Assembly: GCF_004342425.1 (NCBI RefSeq)
Contig: NZ_SLWQ01000013.1
Coordinates: 1-64,000, forward strand
From: Dokdonella fugitiva
GTDB taxonomy: Bacteria; Pseudomonadota; Gammaproteobacteria; Xanthomonadales; Rhodanobacteraceae
Reading direction: 5' to 3'
DNA length: 64,000 nucleotides
The notes under the pieces were generated by a model. The model was not told where the DNA came from and made no database searches. It was given only the letters and a program-made list of their open reading frames with translations. The position numbers and the translations under genes are program-made. Below, piece after piece: positions 59,622 through 64,000 of the stretch (its first letter is position 1; each line of letters starts with the position of its first letter).

Positions 59622-60623
59622 TCACCCATTCACCGCCGTCATCCCCGCCGCCGGATAGCGCGTGCCAGCCACCGCATGGCCGGCGAGCACGTCTTCGATC
59701 GACTGCAATTCCGCGGCATCGAGACGGATGCGCGCCGCGCCTGCATTCTCGTCGAGGCGTTCGATGCGGCGCGTGCCCGGGATCGGCACGATGTCCTCGC
59801 CGCGGTGGAGCAGCCAGGCGAGCGCGAGCTGCGCGGGCGTGCAGCCGCGCGCGCGGGCGAGGTCGGTGACCGCATTCACGAGGGCGAGGTTCTGGGCGAG
59901 GTTGGCGTCCTGGAAGCGCGGGTTCTGCCGGCGCCAGTCGTTCGCGGCGAGTGACGCCGTGTCCTGGATCGCGCCGGTGAGGAATCCGCGGCCGAGCGGG
60001 CTGTACGGCACGAAGCCGATGCCGAGTTCGCGGCAGGTCGGCAGGATCCCGGCCTCGACGTCGCGCGTCCACAGCGAGTATTCGCTCTGCAGCGCGGCGA
60101 TCGGATGCACCGCGGCCGCGCGCCGGATCGTCGCCGCGGATGCTTCCGACAAGCCGAGGTGGCGCACCTTGCCGGCCTCGACGAGGCGCGCCATCGCGCC
60201 GACGGTCTCCTCGATCGGCACGGTGCGGTCGACGCGGTGCTGGTAGTAGAGGTCGATGTGCTCGACGCCGAGGCGCTTCAGGCTGGCGTCGCAGGCCGCG
60301 GCGACGTATTCGGGGCGGCCATCGACGCCGAGGAAGTCGCCGTTCGGCGCGCGCGCGTTGCCGAACTTGGTCGCGAGCACGATCTCGTCGCGGCGGCGCC
60401 GCAGCACGTTCGCAAGCAGCTCTTCGTTGCGGCCCACGCCGTACATGTCGGCGGTGTCGAGGAAGTTCACGCCGATGTCGAGCGCGTGGTCGAGCACGGC
60501 GAGGTTGGTCGCTTCCTCGCTCGGTCCGTAAAAGTCGGACATGCCCATGCAGCCGAGGCCGATCGCGGAAACGACGAGGCCCTGGCGGCCGAGCGTGCGG
60601 CGGGGAAAATCGTGGCTGTTCAT
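59622..60623 (-). CDS. aldo-keto reductase
   Basis: 333 residues. NADPH-linked (alpha/beta)8 reductase of the AKR13/YajO-type: RTLGRQGLVVSAIGLGCMGMS, FLDTADMYG (catalytic Asp and Tyr), LATKFG (Lys), DLYYQHRVD (His), PYSPLGRGFLTG and the cofactor IPGTRRIERLDEN. Reduces aldehydes or ketones. Start ATG 60623. It is divergent from an AraC regulator 168 bases away, which probably controls it. Confidence 0.93.
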   Translation of the reverse strand: MNSHDFPRRTLGRQGLVVSAIGLGCMGMSDFYGPSEEATNLAVLDHALDIGVNFLDTADMYGVGRNEELLANVLRRRRDEIVLATKFGNARAPNGDFLGVDGRPEYVAAACDASLKRLGVEHIDLYYQHRVDRTVPIEETVGAMARLVEAGKVRHLGLSEASAATIRRAAAVHPIAALQSEYSLWTRDVEAGILPTCRELGIGFVPYSPLGRGFLTGAIQDTASLAANDWRRQNPRFQDANLAQNLALVNAVTDLARARGCTPAQLALAWLLHRGEDIVPIPGTRRIERLDENAGAARIRLDAAELQSIEDVLAGHAVAGTRYPAAGMTAVNG

Positions 60624-60791
60624 GCCGGTCTCCACTGGGAAGGGAACACTGCATACGCTAGTGCGGACACCGTCCCGGGACGTGCCGGATGCTCGCCGAT
60701 TCTTGCCCGATCCTCCACGATGCCGCGCCGCGCCGCGCGCGAGCTGGCGCCGCCGGCATAATCGACGGCGCGTCCCTGCTGGTGGATTCCG

Positions 60792-61727
60792 ATGAGCGAC
60801 AAGCCGTCCAACGTCGTCGAAGCGCGCTCCGGGCTCGATGCGCAACAGGCCGAACTCGCCGACCGGATTGCCCGAAACACGGGCAACGACGGCGTGCACG
60901 TGACCGCGATCGCGGGCCTGAGCCTCATCCGGGCGAGCTCGCCGTCGCAGCCGATCGCCTGCGTCTACCATCCGAGCCTGTGTGTCGTCGTGCAGGGCCG
61001 CAAGCGCGCGATGCTCGGCGACGAGATCTACATGTACGACGCGCTCAACTACCTCGTCGTGTCGATGTCGATTCCGCTGGTGAGCCAGATCATCGAGGCG
61101 ACGCCGGCCGAGCCGTACCTGTGCCTGCGCATCGACGTCGAGCCGAGGCTCGTCAACGAACTGCTCGTGCAGCTCGGGCCCGCCGCGCCCGCGCGCGCGG
61201 GCGGTGAACGCGCGCTGTTCCTCGCGCGCATGGACGCCGCGCTGCTCGACGCCGTGCTGCGCCTCGTGCGCCTGCTCGACGCGCCGGCGGAAGCGGCCGT
61301 GCTCGCGCCGCTCGCATTGCGCGAGATCCACTACCGGGTTCTGCTCGGCGAACTCGGCCAGCGCCTGCGCAGCCTGTGCGAGGCCGACGGGCCGTCGCAG
61401 CGCGTCGCGCGCGCGATCGAACTCCTGAAGGCGCGTTACACCGAGCCGCTGCGCATCGAGGACCTCGCGGCTGCCGCGCACATGAGCGCCTCGTCGCTGC
61501 ACCAGCGCTTCCGCGCCGCGACGGCGACGACGCCGCTGCAGTACCAGAAGCAGTTGCGCCTGCAGGAGGCGCGCCGGCTCATGCTCGTCGAGGGACTCGA
61601 GGCTGCGGCCGCGGCGCACCGCGTCGGCTACGAGAGCCCCTCGCAGTTCAGCCGCGAATACCGCCGCCTGTTCGGTGCACCGCCGCGGCGGGAAGTCGCG
61701 GCGAAGCGGGTCGCCGGCGAGTATTGA
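60792..61727 (+). CDS. AraC-family transcriptional regulator
   Basis: 311 residues. N-terminal AraC_N-type cupin effector domain (IYHPSLCVVVQGRKRAMLG-like: CVYHPSLCVVVQGRK; YLVVSMSIPLVSQIIEA) and a C-terminal double HTH (IEDLAAAAHMSASSLHQRFR; AAAHRVGYESPSQFSREYRR). Start ATG 60792. Divergent from the aldo-keto reductase, the standard arrangement for regulators of that target. Confidence 0.93.
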   Translation: MSDKPSNVVEARSGLDAQQAELADRIARNTGNDGVHVTAIAGLSLIRASSPSQPIACVYHPSLCVVVQGRKRAMLGDEIYMYDALNYLVVSMSIPLVSQIIEATPAEPYLCLRIDVEPRLVNELLVQLGPAAPARAGGERALFLARMDAALLDAVLRLVRLLDAPAEAAVLAPLALREIHYRVLLGELGQRLRSLCEADGPSQRVARAIELLKARYTEPLRIEDLAAAAHMSASSLHQRFRAATATTPLQYQKQLRLQEARRLMLVEGLEAAAAAHRVGYESPSQFSREYRRLFGAPPRREVAAKRVAGEY

Positions 61728-61829
61728 CACCGTCGTCAGGTCGCCAGCCCGCACCGCGCCCGCTATGCTTCGCGTTCGCGTGCCGCCCTCGCGGGCGGGC
61801 GCGCGCTCGCAAGCATCCCGAGGTGAACG

Positions 61830-62081
61830 ATGACCGATACGCTGCCCGACCGCCTGTGCGTGAATCCGAAGAGCCCCCATTACGACGAAGCGTTGCTCAC
61901 CCGCGGCATCGGCATCCGCTTCAACGGCAGGCAGCGCATGGACGTCGAGGAGTACTGCGTCAGCGAAGGCTGGATCCGCGTCGCGGCAGGCCGCGCGCGC
62001 GACCGCCACGGCAACCCGATGACGATCAAGCTGAAAGGCGCGGTCGAACCGTTCTTCCTCGAAGCCCAGGAGGCGCCGTGA
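61830..62081 (+). CDS. DUF3297 family protein
   Basis: 83 residues, the family's typical size. DRLCVNPKSPHYDEALLTRG, IGIRFNGRQRMDVEEYC, SEGWIRVAAGRARDRHGNP and MTIKLKGAVEPFF match DUF3297 (glutathione peroxidase-associated in some genomes; role unknown). AGGTGA before ATG 61830. Its stop overlaps the next start (GTGA). Confidence 0.88.
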   Translation: MTDTLPDRLCVNPKSPHYDEALLTRGIGIRFNGRQRMDVEEYCVSEGWIRVAAGRARDRHGNPMTIKLKGAVEPFFLEAQEAP

Positions 62082-62452
62082 AGTTCCTCATGCTCGTGTA
62101 CACCGACGAGTCGATGTTGCAGGAATTGCCGGCCGGGGAATTCGACCGCCTCATGCACGGCTGCATCACGCACGCCGACGAGCTCAAGGGTGCGGGAAAG
62201 CTGCTCGATTCGCAGCAGCTCGAAGGCGCGGGCACGGCGAAGTCGCTGCGCGTGCGCAACGGCCGTGCGAGCATCGTAGACGGCCCGTTCGCCGAGACGA
62301 AGGAAATCCTCGGCGGCTTCAACCTGATCGAAGCCGCGGACATCGACGAGGCGATGCGGATGGCGATGGAATTCCCGTGGGCGCGCTTCGGCTGCATCGA
62401 GGTGCGCCCGGTGCGCGACTTCGAGCAGGTGCGCGCACGCGTCGGTGCGTGA
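62078..62452 (+). CDS. YCII/DGPF-domain protein
   Basis: 124 residues from GTG 62078, with AGGAGG six bases upstream. MKFLMLVYTDESMLQ, a long middle helix, VDGPFAETKEILGGFNLIEA (the DGPF motif) and IEVRPVRDFE at the end place it in the YCII-related dimeric ferredoxin-like family, often linked to ECF sigma factors. None is seen here. Coupled to DUF3297 by a GTGA overlap. Confidence 0.88.
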   Translation: MKFLMLVYTDESMLQELPAGEFDRLMHGCITHADELKGAGKLLDSQQLEGAGTAKSLRVRNGRASIVDGPFAETKEILGGFNLIEAADIDEAMRMAMEFPWARFGCIEVRPVRDFEQVRARVGA

Positions 62453-62455
62453 GCC

Positions 62456-63841
62456 TCAGATCGCGCGGCGCATGCCGGGCCGGGACAGCGTGACCTCGAT
62501 GCCGTGGCGGCGGTGCAGTTCCGACGCGAGTACGCTGCGCGCGGGGTCTTCGCCGTGCACGAGCACGACCGGCGGCCGCGAGGCGCCCGCGCCATACCAT
62601 TCGAGCAGGCCGTGCTGGTCGGCATGGGCGGACAGCCCGCCGACCGTGTGGATGCGCGCGCGCACCTCGATGTCGTCGCCGAACAGGCGCACGCGACGGA
62701 CGCCGTCGACGAGCAGCCGGCCGAGCGTGCCGTGCGCCTGATAGCCGACGAAGACCACGTGCGCGCCGCGTCGGGCGAGGTTGTTGGCGAGGTGGTGGCG
62801 CACGCGTCCGCCATTGGCCATGCCTGATCCGGCGACGATGATCGCGCCGCCGTGCAGGCGGTTGATCGCCTTGCTGTCTTCCACCGTTTCGGCGACGCGC
62901 AGGTTCGGCAGCGCGAACGGACGCAGGCGGCCGCGCCAGACCTTCGCCGCCTCGGCGTCGAACAGTTCCTCGTGGCGGTCGTACACGCCCATCACCTTCG
63001 CCGCCATCGGGCTGTCGAGGAAGATGCGCCAGCGCTCGAGGTTCCAGTCCTCGTAGTGCGCGGCGAACCAGTACAGCAGTTCCTGGCTGCGCCCGACCGC
63101 GAACGCGGGAATCACCACGTTGCCGCCGTCCTCGCGCGCTTCGTCGAAGATGCTGCCGAGCTCCGCCACGGTCGCGAGGCGCTCCTTGTGGTCGCGGTCG
63201 CCGTAGGTCGATTCCATCAGCAGCAGGTCCGCGGCCGGCGGGGCTTCGGGATCGCGCAGGATCGGCGTACCCCTCATGCCGACGTCGCCGGAGAACACGA
63301 GCGTGCGCGGCGCCGCGCCTTCCTCGCGCAGCTCGACGATGCTCGAGCCGAGGATGTGGCCGGCGTCGTGCAGGCGCAGCGTCACGCCGGGCAGGATCGT
63401 TTGCCACGCGTGATAGGGAAGCGGCCGCAGGCGCTTGCGCGTCGCCTCGACGTCCTCGCGCGTGTACAGGGGCCGGATTTCGGGCTCGCCCCGCGCGCGA
63501 TCGTTGTTCGCGCGCTCGGCGGCCTGTTCGGCCAGCGATGCGGCGTCGAGCAACATGATCGGCAGCAGGTCGCAGGTCGCCCGCTGCGCCCAGATCGGGC
63601 CGCGGAAGCCACGCTTGACGAGCAGCGGGACACGCCCGATATGGTCGATATGGGCATGGCTCAGCACCAGGGCATCGATCGAGGCGGCGTCGAAATCGAA
63701 CGGCGCGAGATTGCGCGCCTCCGCTTCGCGGCTGCCCTGGATCATGCCGCAGTCGAGCAGCACGCGGTGGCCGGCGGCTTCGACGAGATGGCACGAGCCC
63801 GTGACTTCGCCGCCCGCGGCGCCATGGAACTCGATCTGCAT
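62456..63841 (-). CDS. MBL-fold/beta-CASP RNA-processing-type hydrolase
   Basis: 461 residues. Metallo-beta-lactamase ligands in LVLSHAHIDHIGRVP (HxHxDH), DAGHILGSS and FSGDVG; beta-CASP motifs follow (MESTYGDRDH, VVIPAFAVGRSQELLYW, IIVAGSGMANGGRVRHHL) and a C-terminal VGGLSAHADQ. This architecture is that of CPSF73-like RNA nucleases found in many bacteria. ATG 63841 is preferred to 63931 because homology starts there. Convergent with the YCII gene, three bases between stops. Confidence 0.92.
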   Translation of the reverse strand: MQIEFHGAAGGEVTGSCHLVEAAGHRVLLDCGMIQGSREAEARNLAPFDFDAASIDALVLSHAHIDHIGRVPLLVKRGFRGPIWAQRATCDLLPIMLLDAASLAEQAAERANNDRARGEPEIRPLYTREDVEATRKRLRPLPYHAWQTILPGVTLRLHDAGHILGSSIVELREEGAAPRTLVFSGDVGMRGTPILRDPEAPPAADLLLMESTYGDRDHKERLATVAELGSIFDEAREDGGNVVIPAFAVGRSQELLYWFAAHYEDWNLERWRIFLDSPMAAKVMGVYDRHEELFDAEAAKVWRGRLRPFALPNLRVAETVEDSKAINRLHGGAIIVAGSGMANGGRVRHHLANNLARRGAHVVFVGYQAHGTLGRLLVDGVRRVRLFGDDIEVRARIHTVGGLSAHADQHGLLEWYGAGASRPPVVLVHGEDPARSVLASELHRRHGIEVTLSRPGMRRAI

Positions 63842-63948
63842 GTGCGGCTCCGTCGTGGGTCCGGTGCCACGGTAGCAGCAGCGTCGAACGCCGCGCCAGC
63901 CGCCCACGAAGCAATCGCCGGCCCCAAGCACGCGGGCAGGGCAGTGGC

Positions 63949-64000
63949 ATGACGACCGACGACGATCCGCGGCCGCAGCCGCCGCCCGACCCCGATCCTG
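63949..64000 (+). CDS. start of a gene cut by the window edge
   Basis: An ATG at 63949 opens a frame reading MTTDDDPRPQPPPDPDP to the last base. Acidic/Pro-rich starts like this are common for membrane-associated or surface proteins, but too little is visible to name it. It is divergent from the MBL gene. Confidence 0.35.
   Translation, partial: MTTDDDPRPQPPPDPDP

Overview
The window is a high-GC proteobacterial chromosome segment with dense, mostly housekeeping gene content. Gene content and order (maf, rng, yhdP, tldD, yjgA and pmbA in one block; tdh, tilS, xseB, ispA; miaA, hfq, hflX, hflK, hflC, DUF2065, purA) point to the Gammaproteobacteria, order Lysobacterales (Xanthomonadales). Proteins ending in an IFxxGFD-type tail and CadC-like regulators with TPR tails suggest a Rhodanobacteraceae/Dokdonella-like organism. 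That placement is an inference from gene order and protein style, not from a marker-gene comparison. No rRNA, tRNA, prophage, insertion sequence or CRISPR array was seen.

Layout. 1-3.6 kb: the end of a secreted protein, a REP/REPIN-like palindrome, and a coupled minus-strand operon (esterase, FemAB-like acyltransferase, arginase-like protein). 4-9.4 kb: maf, then an opposite-strand block with a chimeric pseudogene and an intact winged-helix/TPR regulator that splits maf from rng. 9.5-19.6 kb: rng, yhdP, tldD, a small exported protein, yjgA, pmbA and a DUF4870 protein. 19.7-23.5 kb (minus): tdh, tilS, xseB, two tandem mini-ORFs, ispA. 23.6-24.4 kb: wreckage of a MerR regulator and a CopA-type metal ATPase. 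24.5-31.8 kb: response regulator, miaA, hfq, hflX, hflKC, DUF2065, purA.

32-45 kb is signalling: a PAS-GGDEF protein, a DUF3182 protein, a degenerate histidine kinase convergent with an NtrC-type sigma-54 regulator, a giant soluble poly-HAMP hybrid kinase whose gene carries eight 276-bp tandem units, and a coupled second hybrid kinase. 45-51 kb: a non-homologous end-joining set (ligD, ku, MerR/TPR regulator) followed by a DUF72 protein and an alpha/beta hydrolase. 51-55.7 kb: an FG-GAP propeller protein and gcvP behind a tandem glycine riboswitch. 55.8-56.3 kb: remnants of a divergent LysR regulator/hydrolase pair. 56.4-64 kb: a membrane protein, YceI, an FMN reductase, a GAF-GGDEF protein, a divergent aldo-keto reductase/AraC pair, DUF3297 with a YCII-like protein, and an MBL/beta-CASP hydrolase.

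The most interesting signals are: (i) a glycine riboswitch whose second-aptamer core is a perfect 9-nt complement of the bases just before the gcvP AUG; (ii) two tandem mini-ORFs ending in the same peptide tail ahead of ispA, the second with its stop overlapping the ispA GTG; (iii) the poly-HAMP kinase and its near-identical DNA repeats; (iv) three separate patches of gene decay, including a junction fusing two unrelated gene fragments.
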